This document shows, in pieces, positions 16,842 to 25,646 of a DNA stretch of 36,668 nucleotides. This DNA is from CAZSIA01 sp045126355. GTDB taxonomy: Bacteria; Bacillota_I; Bacilli_A; Acholeplasmatales; Anaeroplasmataceae. Both the position numbers and the translations under genes were made by a program. The stretch lies in contig JBGVOE010000096.1 in NCBI GenBank assembly GCA_045126355.1, forward strand, positions 1 to 36,668, written 5' to 3'. The notes beneath the pieces are model-generated. The model saw only the letters and a list, made by a program, of their open reading frames with translations, was not told the origin of the DNA and did not search any database. The first letter of the stretch is position 1, and every line of letters starts with the position of its first letter.

Positions 16842-19800
16842 TGCGATTTAATAGTTATTTTGAACAAGACTTTTTAACAAATGAACGTATTAGCCTTTCT
16901 AATGTTATTTGTAGTGAAGAAAATAAAACGTTTAAAATTTTCTTAAAAGGCGAAAGATTAATTGAAGTTGCTAGCCTAAAAAAATTAGTTGCTGGTATGA
17001 AAAAGTTATCCTCTGATCGTCTTTTAAGAAAGTATGATATTTCATATTCTATTTCATATAGTGACTTAAGAAGTAGTGATGAAAAATTATATATTGAATA
17101 TTTTAGATGTCTATTAACTGAAGTTGTTGTAGATTATGAACTTTTAAGTCTATCTAATTTAAATGTTTCATTTGATGGTAAAACTTATATTGCTAAACAT
17201 ACTGCTTCTAGTAAAGTTAATGAAGCGGTAGTATTAAAAGCTAATAAGATTTTTGCTCAATTCGGTTTAAATGTCGATATCAAATTAGAATTAATTGATA
17301 AAGAAGTTGTTAAAGAAATTAAAAATGAAATCATTTTAGAAGAAAAACAACAAATGATTAAAAACATCGAAGAAGCAAAAGAAGTTAGTTTAAAGAAAAA
17401 GGCTATTGAAGAGTCTCAAAAGAAAAGTAAATATGTTAAGCCAACTATTATGAGTGCGGTAGAACCTATTAAAAACATTCCTAATACGCAATTAGGGTTA
17501 GATGAATGTATCAACACAACAGGTTCATTATCATTTACAATTGAAGGACATATCTTTGATATTACGCATACTAAGTTTCCAAAATCTGAACTTTATCAAA
17601 TCGCAATTACTGATGGAACAGATTCTATTTCAGTAAAACGTTTTGTTAAATCAGAAGCTGAAAAAGAAACTTATGAAGCTCTAAAAATAAACGATATTAT
17701 TAGGGTTACTGGTACGGCGGTTAGTGATACTTATGCCCGTGAGGTAGTATTGAACGCAAATAAAATTTTATACATTGGTGTAAAAGAAGAAAAGGTTAGA
17801 AAAGATTTAGCGTTAGAAAAACGCGTTGAATTACATCTTCATACTAATATGAGTGCGCTTGACGCTGTTAGTAGTGCGACTTCATATATTAAAGAAGCTA
17901 TTAAGTGGGGACATAAAGCAATTGCCTTTACCGACCACGATGGTGTTTATTCTTTCCATGATATTATGGTTGCGACTATGGGTAAAGATATTAAACCTAT
18001 TTATGGTGTTGAGTTAGGCTTTGTTGATGAAGATAAATTTAATATTGCATATACTGTAGAAGATTTTGACCTTAGAAATTCTACTTATGTAGTATTTGAC
18101 TTAGAAACGACTGGTTTTTCAGTTACTTATGACCGTATTATTCAAATTGCGGCTCGTAAAGTTTTACACGGACAAGTTATTGAAACATTTGATTATTTTA
18201 TTAATCCTGAAATGCCTATCCCTGCTAAAATCACAGAACTTACAACGATTACCGACGATATGGTAGCTAATGCTCCTTTGATTGAAGAAATACTACCTAA
18301 GTTTTTAGAGTTTATTGATGGCGCTATTTTAGTAGCTCAAAATGCTTCATTTGACGTTGGACATATTTATGCTAATATGGAAAGACTTAATATTAAGCAT
18401 AAAGAATTCCCAGTTATCGATACAATGCAATTAGCTCGTAACTTTTATCATGAAGAACTTAAATTCTTTAATCTTAAGAGTTTAGCACGTTACTTTAAAA
18501 TTCAACAAGAACATCACCATTTAGCTGATGATGATACACGTGTTACAACTGAGATTTTCTTACAAATGTTACAAACACTATTTGAGAATAATATTTACAA
18601 TTATTCACAAATTAATAGTAGTATTAATAAAGATGTTGCATATCGTCATGTATTCCCTAGACATATCAACTTATTAGTTAAAAACCAAGAAGGTTATAAA
18701 AATTTATTTAAGATTTTATCTGACTCATTAACTGTTCATTATCACAATGAAAGTAGAGTTCCAAAGAGTGTGTTAGATAAACATCGTAATGGAATTTTAG
18801 TCGGTTCTGGTTGTGTAAATGGTGAAGTGTTTGAGACAGCTTTAAATAAAACAGAGGCTGATTTAGAAAAAGTTATGACTTATTATGACTATATCGAAGT
18901 TCAACCTCCTATGGTTTATGCTTGTGCACTTCATAAAGATAAATATGAAGACGTTGATTATTTAACTAGAGTTAAAGATACAATCGTTCGTATTATAAAA
19001 GTAGCAAAGAAGATGGGTAAGATTGTAGTAGCAACAGGTGATGTTCACTACCTACACCCAGAACAAAAAGAGTTTAGAGATATTTATATTTCCGCTCCGC
19101 AATTAGGTGGAGGTATTCATAGTTTAGCTAACTGTTACCAAACACCACCTCAACATTTTAGAACAACTGATGAAATGTTAGCTGATTTTGGTTTCTTAGG
19201 TGCTGATTTAGCTCATGAAATTGTTGTTGCTAATACCAATTTGATTGCTGATATGGTAGAAGATATCGTTGCCTTTAAAACAGGAAAAGGAAGCCTATAT
19301 TCTCCTGCTGATGATGAATTTAATGATTCATTAGGAGTTCCTTCTATTAGAGAAGACTTAATTAGATTAGTTTATGAAAAAGCAAATAGAGACTATGGTA
19401 ATCCATTACCACAATATATTCAAGACCGCTTAGATAAAGAGTTAAAATCAATTATTGATAATGGATTCTCACCAGTTTACTATATGTCATATTTGCTTGT
19501 AGATAAGTCAAATAGAGATGGTTATGTAGTAGGTTCTCGTGGATCTGTAGGATCAAGTTTCGTGGCTACCATGATGAGAATTACAGAAGTAAATCCTTTA
19601 GCGCCACACTACTATTGTCCTGATTGTCATTTTTCTGCATTTAAGTTTACTGATGTCGAAAAAGAAAAATATGGTTTGTCTAAAGAACAACAGTCTTTAG
19701 ATGAAATCTTACAAGCTGCAGGTAGTGGATATGACTTACCTAACGCAAATTGTCCTTGTTGTGGTAGACCGCTTAAAAAGGATGGTCAAGATATCCCATT

Positions 19801-21325
19801 TGAAACATTCTTAGGATTTAGTGGAGATAAAATTCCTGATATTGACTTAAACTTCTCTGGTAAATATCAAGCTAGAGCCCATGAATATGTTAGAACATTA
19901 ATGGGTGATGAACATGCCTTCCGTGCTGGTACAGTTACAACAGTTGCGGAAAATACAGCCTTTGGTTATGTAAAGGCACATTTAGAACGAAAAGGTATTA
20001 CAAAACGTCAAACAGAAATTACTCGTATTGCTAAACAAATTGAAGGTGTAAGACGTTCAACAGGACAACATCCAGGTGGTATTGTAGTAGTACCTAGATG
20101 TAAAGAAATTTATGATGTTACTCCAATTCAGTATCCAGCTGATAAGATTGATAATACTTGGAGAACAACACACTTTGATTACCATCAATTTGAAGAAAAC
20201 TTATTAAAATTAGATATTCTTGGTCACGATGATCCGACTACATTACGTTTTATTTTCGACTATGTTGAAGCTCATCCAGAAGAATTTCCATTTACTACTC
20301 CACAAGGAATTCCAGTTGATGATCCAATGATTTATAAGATGTTTAATGAAACAGAAGTTTTAGGATTAAAACCAACTGATATTAACTGTGAAGTAGCAAC
20401 ATTCGCGATTCCAGAGTTTGGTACAAGATTTACAAGACAAATGTTAATTGATACAAAACCGAAAAACTTTAGTGATTTAGTTAAGATCTCAGGTTTATCA
20501 CATGGTACTGACGTTTGGGCTACAAATACTCAAGACTTAGTATTAGGGGTAACAGAATTCGGTAAGATTCCATTTTCTGAAGTTATTGGATGTCGTGATG
20601 ATATCATGGTATATTTAATTGAAAATGGCTTAGAACCTAAGATGGCTTTTGATATTATGGAATATGTTCGTAAAGGTAAAGCCGCTAAAGGTGAAAACCC
20701 AGCTAAATGGGCTAAATACGTAGAAGCAATGAAAGAAAAAAATATTCCAGAATGGTATTACTGGAGTTGTGAACGTATTAAATACATGTTCCCAAAAGCG
20801 CACGCAGTTGCTTACGTTTTAATGGCAGTTCGTATTGCTTGGTTTAAAGTTTATAAACCAATCTTATTCTATAGTGCATTCTTTAGTATTCGTGCATCAC
20901 AATTTGAACCAGATATTATGATGGCTGGTGTTTCAAGAATCAATAGTCGTATTAATGAAATTAACGCAATGCCTAAAACAACAGTAAAAGATGAAGATTT
21001 ACTGACAATGTATCAAGTGGCTACTGAAATGTTAAAACGTGGATTTAAATTCTTACCAGTGGATATTAATAAATCACATTCAACTGACTTTGTGATTGAA
21101 GGAGATAACTTACGCCTTCCACTTATCTCTATTCCTGGTTTAGGTGAAGGTGTCGCTATTGACGCGGTTGAACGTCGTAATGAAAAGAAATTTACTTCAA
21201 TAGAAGATGTTACGACTCGTACTAAAATTAATAAAACAGTTATAGAAAAAATGATATTATTAAATGCCTTCCCAGGATTAAAAGAGGAAGAAGATATAAC
21301 TGAAATTGGATTATTTGCATTCTAA
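16841..21325 (+). CDS. polC: DNA polymerase III PolC-type, alpha subunit
   Basis: This is the Gram-positive replicative polymerase, 1494 residues. An N-terminal accessory region is followed by an OB-type segment (about 225-320), and the PHP domain begins at VELHLHTNMSALD (about 328). The 3'-5' proofreading domain is inserted there: VFDLETTGFS (about 417), NASFDVGHIY and HHLADDDTR. A zinc-binding pair, CPDC (about 925) and CPCC (about 970), precedes the catalytic segment PDIDLNFSG (about 999). The palm and fingers region with GQHPGGIVVVP follows, and then a helix-hairpin-helix-type C-terminus. All proofreading and polymerase acidic residues that can be recognised are present. It forms an operon with the DUF1189 gene and is essential in relatives. 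Confidence 0.97.
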   Translation: MRFNSYFEQDFLTNERISLSNVICSEENKTFKIFLKGERLIEVASLKKLVAGMKKLSSDRLLRKYDISYSISYSDLRSSDEKLYIEYFRCLLTEVVVDYELLSLSNLNVSFDGKTYIAKHTASSKVNEAVVLKANKIFAQFGLNVDIKLELIDKEVVKEIKNEIILEEKQQMIKNIEEAKEVSLKKKAIEESQKKSKYVKPTIMSAVEPIKNIPNTQLGLDECINTTGSLSFTIEGHIFDITHTKFPKSELYQIAITDGTDSISVKRFVKSEAEKETYEALKINDIIRVTGTAVSDTYAREVVLNANKILYIGVKEEKVRKDLALEKRVELHLHTNMSALDAVSSATSYIKEAIKWGHKAIAFTDHDGVYSFHDIMVATMGKDIKPIYGVELGFVDEDKFNIAYTVEDFDLRNSTYVVFDLETTGFSVTYDRIIQIAARKVLHGQVIETFDYFINPEMPIPAKITELTTITDDMVANAPLIEEILPKFLEFIDGAILVAQNASFDVGHIYANMERLNIKHKEFPVIDTMQLARNFYHEELKFFNLKSLARYFKIQQEHHHLADDDTRVTTEIFLQMLQTLFENNIYNYSQINSSINKDVAYRHVFPRHINLLVKNQEGYKNLFKILSDSLTVHYHNESRVPKSVLDKHRNGILVGSGCVNGEVFETALNKTEADLEKVMTYYDYIEVQPPMVYACALHKDKYEDVDYLTRVKDTIVRIIKVAKKMGKIVVATGDVHYLHPEQKEFRDIYISAPQLGGGIHSLANCYQTPPQHFRTTDEMLADFGFLGADLAHEIVVANTNLIADMVEDIVAFKTGKGSLYSPADDEFNDSLGVPSIREDLIRLVYEKANRDYGNPLPQYIQDRLDKELKSIIDNGFSPVYYMSYLLVDKSNRDGYVVGSRGSVGSSFVATMMRITEVNPLAPHYYCPDCHFSAFKFTDVEKEKYGLSKEQQSLDEILQAAGSGYDLPNANCPCCGRPLKKDGQDIPFETFLGFSGDKIPDIDLNFSGKYQARAHEYVRTLMGDEHAFRAGTVTTVAENTAFGYVKAHLERKGITKRQTEITRIAKQIEGVRRSTGQHPGGIVVVPRCKEIYDVTPIQYPADKIDNTWRTTHFDYHQFEENLLKLDILGHDDPTTLRFIFDYVEAHPEEFPFTTPQGIPVDDPMIYKMFNETEVLGLKPTDINCEVATFAIPEFGTRFTRQMLIDTKPKNFSDLVKISGLSHGTDVWATNTQDLVLGVTEFGKIPFSEVIGCRDDIMVYLIENGLEPKMAFDIMEYVRKGKAAKGENPAKWAKYVEAMKEKNIPEWYYWSCERIKYMFPKAHAVAYVLMAVRIAWFKVYKPILFYSAFFSIRASQFEPDIMMAGVSRINSRINEINAMPKTTVKDEDLLTMYQVATEMLKRGFKFLPVDINKSHSTDFVIEGDNLRLPLISIPGLGEGVAIDAVERRNEKKFTSIEDVTTRTKINKTVIEKMILLNAFPGLKEEEDITEIGLFAF

Positions 21326-21326
21326 T

Positions 21327-21355
21327 TTGGAATTTGCATAATAATCGTGTATAAT
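21327..21355 (+). promoter_or_regulatory. Promoter of the BI-1-like gene
   Basis: TTGGAA (21327-21332), a 17-nt spacer and TATAAT (21350-21355). The -35 box begins just after the polC stop. Confidence 0.65.
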
Positions 21356-21378
21356 ATATATAAAAGGAGGATTTATTT

Positions 21379-22119
21379 ATGGCAAAATTAAACCCAGTAT
21401 TCTCAGGGATAAGAGTAGATGAAGGGATTGAGAACGCAGCAAGCGTAAAAGGTGTAGCTAGTAAAACATTGTTGTTATTAGTTGTTGCTGTTTTAAGTGC
21501 AGTATTTTCAATCACATATGGTGCAGAATTAATTTATGGAAACATTGGAGTTTACATTGCAGTTGTTTTTGGAGCTTTAATTTGTGGTATTGTTGGTCAA
21601 ATTAGTCCTAATGCTGCTAAGGTTTGCTCAATAATTTACGCAGTATGTGAAGGTGCACTGTTAGGACTACTATCATTCTTATTTGAAGCCGCTATCGGTG
21701 GAATTGTGATGAGTGCAGTTTTAATTACAGCTACTATATTTGGGGTTATGTTATTACTTTATTCTACAAATATAATTAAAGTAACAGGAAAATTTATTCG
21801 TGTTATGAGTGGAATTGGTATTACAATTTTAGTAGTAAGCTTAATTTATTTAATTTCTTCACTAATTAATCCAAACAATATTTTAATCACTGCTTTATAT
21901 AATAATACTGGAATTTTATTATTGGTAAGTGGATTTATCTTAATCTATGGTGCATTTATGTTAGCTTTAGACTTTGAAAACATTAATATCATGGTAGCTA
22001 ATGGTTTTGATAAAAAATATGAATGGACTGCATCTTTAGGATTAATGGTTACAATCGTTTGGATATATGTTGAAGTCTTAAGACTTTTAGCAATTATCGC
22101 AAGTCGCAGTAGAGACTAA
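21379..22119 (+). CDS. Bax inhibitor-1/YccA-like membrane protein
   Basis: This 246-residue protein has seven predicted membrane helices packed closely together and a hydrophilic N-terminus of about 30 residues. The pattern LIYGAFMLALDFENINIMVANGF, then KYEWTASLGLMVTIVWIYVE, is characteristic of the bacterial BaxI_1 branch, where an acidic residue in the sixth helix contributes to a pH-sensitive Ca2+ leak site in related TMBIM proteins. Function in bacteria is poorly defined. AGGAGG precedes the ATG. It is monocistronic, with its own promoter and terminator. Confidence 0.88.
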   Translation: MAKLNPVFSGIRVDEGIENAASVKGVASKTLLLLVVAVLSAVFSITYGAELIYGNIGVYIAVVFGALICGIVGQISPNAAKVCSIIYAVCEGALLGLLSFLFEAAIGGIVMSAVLITATIFGVMLLLYSTNIIKVTGKFIRVMSGIGITILVVSLIYLISSLINPNNILITALYNNTGILLLVSGFILIYGAFMLALDFENINIMVANGFDKKYEWTASLGLMVTIVWIYVEVLRLLAIIASRSRD

Positions 22120-22132
22120 TTTAAAATATCTT

Positions 22133-22160
22133 TCTCTTAGAATTTTTCTAAGAGATTTTT
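22133..22160 (+). terminator. Terminator of the BI-1-like gene
   Basis: A 10-bp stem TCTCTTAGAA/TTCTAAGAGA with a TTT loop is followed by T-rich sequence. Confidence 0.9.
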
Positions 22161-22203
22161 ATTTTTATGTTGTATAATTAATAGTAAAGGGAAGTTGATT
22201 TTT

Positions 22204-23694
22204 ATGGAACATTATTATTCAAAAAGTAAATTCGTTAGTTTTGTAGGCTGTCATAAACGTTTATGGCTAGAAGTATTTAAAAAAGAAGAAAAAGAAGAAA
22301 ATAATAATACTACTCAACTAGAAAATGGAAATTTAGTTGGGGATTTAGCTATGAATTTATTTGGTAATTATTATCTAGCTGAAACCTCTGATAATGATTT
22401 AAAAGTTCAAACTCAAAACACAATTGATGCAATTAATAGAGGTGAGAAGGTTATTTGTGAGGCCGCCTTTACTTACTTAAATCATTACTGTGCAGTTGAT
22501 ATCTTAGTTAAAGAAGATGATGGTTATAGTGTTTATGAAGTTAAATCAACAACAGCTATTAAAGATAATTATTATTATGATCTAGCATATCAATACTATG
22601 TTTTATCAAAGGTTGGATTAAAAATTACTCGCCTTAATTTGGTCTATATTAATAATCAGTATGTGTTTGATAAGGTGCTTGATTTAAATAAATATTTTAT
22701 AATTAGTGATTTAACAGAAAAAGTTAAATCGATGAAGGATGAAGTTATAGAGCTATTAGAAATTTCTGATTCTATTTTAGATAGTAACACTGAACCTGAC
22801 TCTATTATTAGTAGTGTATGTAATAAATATAACGGTTGTCCGTTTTTAAAATATTGTAAAAAATATAAGGGTATTCCTGAGGTTAATAGTGTTTTTGATT
22901 TATATAATAACAGAAGCAAAGCAAAACAAATTAGTAATAAAATTTTATCGTTTAAAGATTTAATTGATAATAAAGTTAAGTTAAGTGAAATTCAAAAAAG
23001 ACAAGTAGAGTTCGCTTTAAATGATATTAATGAAATTTATATTAATAAAGAAAAGGTCAAAGAATTTTTAGCTACTTTTAAATATCCTTTATATTTCTTT
23101 GATTTTGAAACATATCAAGATGTAGTTCCTAAGTATGATAAAACAAAACCTTATCAACAAATTCCTTTCCAATATTCACTTCATATTTTATATGAGGATG
23201 GTAGATTAGAACATAAAGAGTTTTTAGGTGATGGAATTAATAATCCTTTATATGATATAGTAGACTCAATGATTAAAGACTTATCTAAGGAAGGAAGTAT
23301 TATAGCTTATAATGATTCATTTGAAAAAAGTAGAATACTAGAATTAGCGAGCGTTGTAGAAGAAAGTAGAGAAGAATTACTTTCATTTATTGATCGTTTT
23401 ATCGATTTAGCTTACGTTTTTCAACATGGTTATTGTTATAACAAAGCTATGGGTGGAAGTTTTTCAATTAAAAGTGTCCTACCAGCCTTATTCCCTTCTG
23501 ATGAGGAATTAAATTATAAAAACCTAGAAGGAGTTCATAAAGGTGATGAAGCTAGTAGTGCTTATTTAGAGTTAGCTAATATGAATGAAGAAGAATATAA
23601 TAGAATGAGAAAAAATCTTTTAGCGTATTGCAGGCTAGATACATTAGCGATGGTAAGGATTTATCAAAAATTATTAGAATTAATTAATAACTAA
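22204..23694 (+). CDS. DUF2779 protein: Cas4/RecB-like nuclease plus DEDD-like exonuclease domain
   Basis: This is a two-domain protein of 496 residues. The N-terminal half looks like a PD-(D/E)XK nuclease with an Fe-S cluster. An early Cys16 is in SFVGCHKRLWL, the metal-site Asp is in CAVDILVKE, and YEVKST is the E-x-K motif. A later cysteine triplet (206, 212, 218) completes a possible 4Fe-4S site, as in Cas4 and AddB. The C-terminal half is DUF2779, resembling an RNase H-fold exonuclease: FFDFETYQ (about 298-305), IIAYNDSFEKSRI and YCRLDTLAMV supply three acidic positions. DNA repair or nucleic-acid processing is likely, but no cas genes or CRISPR array are present. ATG 22204 fits the AAAGGGAAG site better than the upstream TTG 22195. 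Confidence 0.85.
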   Translation: MEHYYSKSKFVSFVGCHKRLWLEVFKKEEKEENNNTTQLENGNLVGDLAMNLFGNYYLAETSDNDLKVQTQNTIDAINRGEKVICEAAFTYLNHYCAVDILVKEDDGYSVYEVKSTTAIKDNYYYDLAYQYYVLSKVGLKITRLNLVYINNQYVFDKVLDLNKYFIISDLTEKVKSMKDEVIELLEISDSILDSNTEPDSIISSVCNKYNGCPFLKYCKKYKGIPEVNSVFDLYNNRSKAKQISNKILSFKDLIDNKVKLSEIQKRQVEFALNDINEIYINKEKVKEFLATFKYPLYFFDFETYQDVVPKYDKTKPYQQIPFQYSLHILYEDGRLEHKEFLGDGINNPLYDIVDSMIKDLSKEGSIIAYNDSFEKSRILELASVVEESREELLSFIDRFIDLAYVFQHGYCYNKAMGGSFSIKSVLPALFPSDEELNYKNLEGVHKGDEASSAYLELANMNEEEYNRMRKNLLAYCRLDTLAMVRIYQKLLELINN

Positions 23695-23757
23695 ATATTA
23701 AATGCCTATAATTAATAATCTCTCCTTAATATATTAATACTAGAAGGAGGGATTTTT

Positions 23758-24159
23758 TTGAATTTTGGATATCCGTTTACACCATATTCAGCGAATATGG
23801 CACAAGAACAATATATGGGTAATGTAGGAACTAATATGCCTAATATGCAAGCTATGCCTAATATGGACTGTATGCAAGGGCAAATGCCTATGCAAGGATG
23901 TGGCATGGGAATGATGCAGGGATGTGGTATTGGCGCAATGCAAGGTGGATGTATGTCTCAACAAGCGATGCAACCAGCATGCAGTCAAGTAGTTCAACAA
24001 ACATGCGCTGTAGATATGCCTTATTATGTAAACTATAATACGCATGTTGTAAATAACGTTGTTCGTAGACACATACAAATTCCAGTATATTCACAAACAC
24101 AAGAAACCATTTACTTTGATGAATGGCAACAAAGCTGTGGATGCGGCTGTAATAGATAA
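23758..24159 (+). CDS. Met/Cys-rich small protein with an IPVYSQ-type tail, spore-coat-like
   Basis: This 133-residue protein starts at TTG behind a strong AAGGAGGG. Residues 20-75 are low-complexity, rich in Met, Gln, Gly and Cys, with repeated MQGCG/MQAMPNM units. A structured-looking tail follows (HVVNNVVRRHIQIPVYSQTQ) and the protein ends in CGCGCNR. No signal peptide or membrane helix is visible. The composition recalls coat or exosporium proteins of the CotD type and metal-binding proteins, but I do not recognise a defined family. It has its own terminator. If the host does not sporulate, a Cu/thiol-binding role would be an alternative. Confidence 0.65.
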   Translation: MNFGYPFTPYSANMAQEQYMGNVGTNMPNMQAMPNMDCMQGQMPMQGCGMGMMQGCGIGAMQGGCMSQQAMQPACSQVVQQTCAVDMPYYVNYNTHVVNNVVRRHIQIPVYSQTQETIYFDEWQQSCGCGCNR

Positions 24160-24164
24160 TAATT

Positions 24165-24195
24165 AACAAGTTCTTTGTGACTTGTTTTTTATTTT
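24165..24195 (+). terminator. Terminator of the Met/Cys-rich gene
   Basis: A stem AACAAGT/ACTTGTT with an 8-nt loop is followed by T-rich sequence. Confidence 0.8.
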
Positions 24196-24201
24196 TATAT
24201 T

Positions 24202-24238
24202 AAAAAAACGAGGTGTTTTTGATGTTTAACACTCGTTT
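24202..24238 (-). terminator. Terminator of the XRE repressor gene
   Basis: Read on the minus strand, AAACGAGTGTT pairs with AACACCTCGTTT, followed by T's (complement of 24202-24208). It lies immediately downstream of the repressor stop. Confidence 0.8.
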
Positions 24239-24246
24239 AATTAGAA

Positions 24247-24615
24247 TTATTGATTTGTCATTTTATAAAGTGATTTTAGTATATTTGAAATTTCTTTCTT
24301 TTGTTCATTTGAGCAATTTTGACGAATGTTATCGATGCATTCTTCAAATTCGTCAATAGCATCTTTTACCATTTGTGTAGTAACAATATTAAATTCTGCT
24401 TCTGAAGAAACAATAATTACATCTTTATCTAATAAGTAATCAGTAGGAACTTTAAATATATCAGATAATATAATTAATTGATTAATAGAAGGTTCGCTTC
24501 TACCTATTTCCCAACTAGAAATAACATATTGTTTTACATTTAGTTTTTCAGCTAATTCAGTTTGACTCAAATTGTTTCTTACTCTTAATTTCTTTAATGA
24601 ATCTTTAAATGCCAT
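24247..24615 (-). CDS. XRE-family repressor
   Basis: This is a 122-residue regulator. The N-terminal helix-turn-helix is LRVRNNLSQTELAEKLNVKQ followed by VISSWEIGRSEPSINQL (about residues 8-45), then VPTDYLLDKD. The C-terminal half is helical and acidic, with no LexA-type peptidase residues, and probably dimerises. It is transcribed away from the KilA-N/RNA ligase operon. Its own promoter contains one of the repeated ATGCAA sites, so it likely represses both directions. ATG 24615 (MAFKDSL) is chosen for its GAGGG site. A longer in-frame start at 24654 would overlap the promoter. Confidence 0.85.
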   Translation of the reverse strand: MAFKDSLKKLRVRNNLSQTELAEKLNVKQYVISSWEIGRSEPSINQLIILSDIFKVPTDYLLDKDVIIVSSEAEFNIVTTQMVKDAIDEFEECIDNIRQNCSNEQKKEISNILKSLYKMTNQ

Positions 24616-24639
24616 GAATATCCCTCTTTTTCTAAAATT

Positions 24640-24668
24640 ATTATAAAACAACAATGTAAAAAATGCAA
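24640..24668 (-). promoter_or_regulatory. Promoter of the XRE repressor
   Basis: On the minus strand TTGCAT (complement of 24663-24668), a 17-nt spacer and TATAAT (complement of 24640-24645). The -35 is itself a copy of the repeated operator-like motif. Confidence 0.7.
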
Positions 24669-24743
24669 TAAAATTATTATTTATGCAAATATAACTTGAA
24701 ATGATTTATTGCATATGTTAATATATTTATGCAAATAATGCAT
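24663..24743. promoter_or_regulatory. Operator array of ATGCAA/TTGCAT sites
   Basis: In the divergent region ATGCAA occurs at 24663-24668, 24683-24688 and 24729-24734. TTGCAT lies at 24709-24714, and a related palindrome, ATGCAT, at 24738-24743. The copies at 24709 and 24729 form a spaced inverted repeat. This is the expected design for a phage-type repressor controlling two divergent promoters; binding by the adjacent XRE protein is inference. Confidence 0.65.
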
Positions 24744-24793
24744 ATAGAATTGTGGGTATTTACTTATTTATCAGTGATTTGGAGGATATGAAA

Positions 24794-25618
24794 GTGAAAA
24801 ATATTATTGTAAAAGATAAAATTATAAATATTACCGGAATAAGCGATGATGATTATATTAGTTTAACAGATATAGCGAGAATAAAGAATAATGAAGAACC
24901 AAACATGGTTATTTCTAATTGGATTAGGAAAGTTGATACATTAGAATTTTTGAAATTATGGGAATCAATAAATAATGAAAATTTTAAACCCACCGATTTC
25001 GAGGGGTTTAAAAGTAAACCGGGTCAAAATGCTTTTACCATATCACCTAAGAGATGGATTGTATTAACTAATGCAATAGGATTAGCTGTAAAATCAGGAA
25101 GATATGATGGTGGTACTTTTGCGCATAAAGATATTGCGTTGGAGTTTGCATCTTGGATATCTGCTGAAGTAAAACTATATATTATTAAAGAATTTCAAAG
25201 ATTAAAAATGCAGGAATCTGAACAATTAGAATGGCATGGCAAAAGATTATTAACAAAATTGAATTATTTAATTCACACAAATGCCATTAAAGAGAATCTT
25301 ATACCAGTTAATTTAACATGCGAACAAATCAATCATATTTACGCTAGTGAAGCTGATATGCTAAATGTTGCTTTATTTGGCATTAAAGCTAAAGAATGGC
25401 GAATTGCTAACCCAAATAAAGAAGGTAATCTTAGAGATTATGCAACGACAATTGAATTAGCGATTTTGTCTAATCTTGAATACCATAATTCTATTTTAAT
25501 TAAGGACAACATTTCTCAAAGAGATAGATTAATAATTTTAAACCAAGAAGCGAATAGGCAAAAAAAATTGTTTAATGAAAATAATGTTAAAAGTGTAAAA
25601 ATGTTAGAAAATAAATAA
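24794..25618 (+). CDS. KilA-N domain protein
   Basis: This protein of about 274 residues has the KilA-N DNA-binding fold over its first 170 residues: DDYISLTDIARIKNNEEPN, then VISNWIRKVDTLEFLKLWE, followed by NAFTISPKRWIVLTNAIGL, SGRYDGGTFAHKDIALEFA and SWISAEVKLYIIKEFQRLK. The C-terminal part is helical (about 175-274). KilA-N proteins of phages and large DNA viruses are often antirepressors or nucleic-acid binders, and chromosomal copies sit in mobile islands. GTG 24794 is preferred because GGAGG (24781-24785) is 8 nt away. An ATG at 24788 is too close. The RNA ligase gene follows after 28 nt in the same transcription unit. Confidence 0.85.
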   Translation: MKNIIVKDKIINITGISDDDYISLTDIARIKNNEEPNMVISNWIRKVDTLEFLKLWESINNENFKPTDFEGFKSKPGQNAFTISPKRWIVLTNAIGLAVKSGRYDGGTFAHKDIALEFASWISAEVKLYIIKEFQRLKMQESEQLEWHGKRLLTKLNYLIHTNAIKENLIPVNLTCEQINHIYASEADMLNVALFGIKAKEWRIANPNKEGNLRDYATTIELAILSNLEYHNSILIKDNISQRDRLIILNQEANRQKKLFNENNVKSVKMLENK

Positions 25619-25646
25619 AGATTTAAAGAATGGGAGCGAAGGAAAA

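Noticed and set aside
23788..24169. Minus-strand His/Leu-rich frames
   Set aside because: They are antisense images of the Met/Gln-rich repeat gene, which itself has a strong ribosome site.
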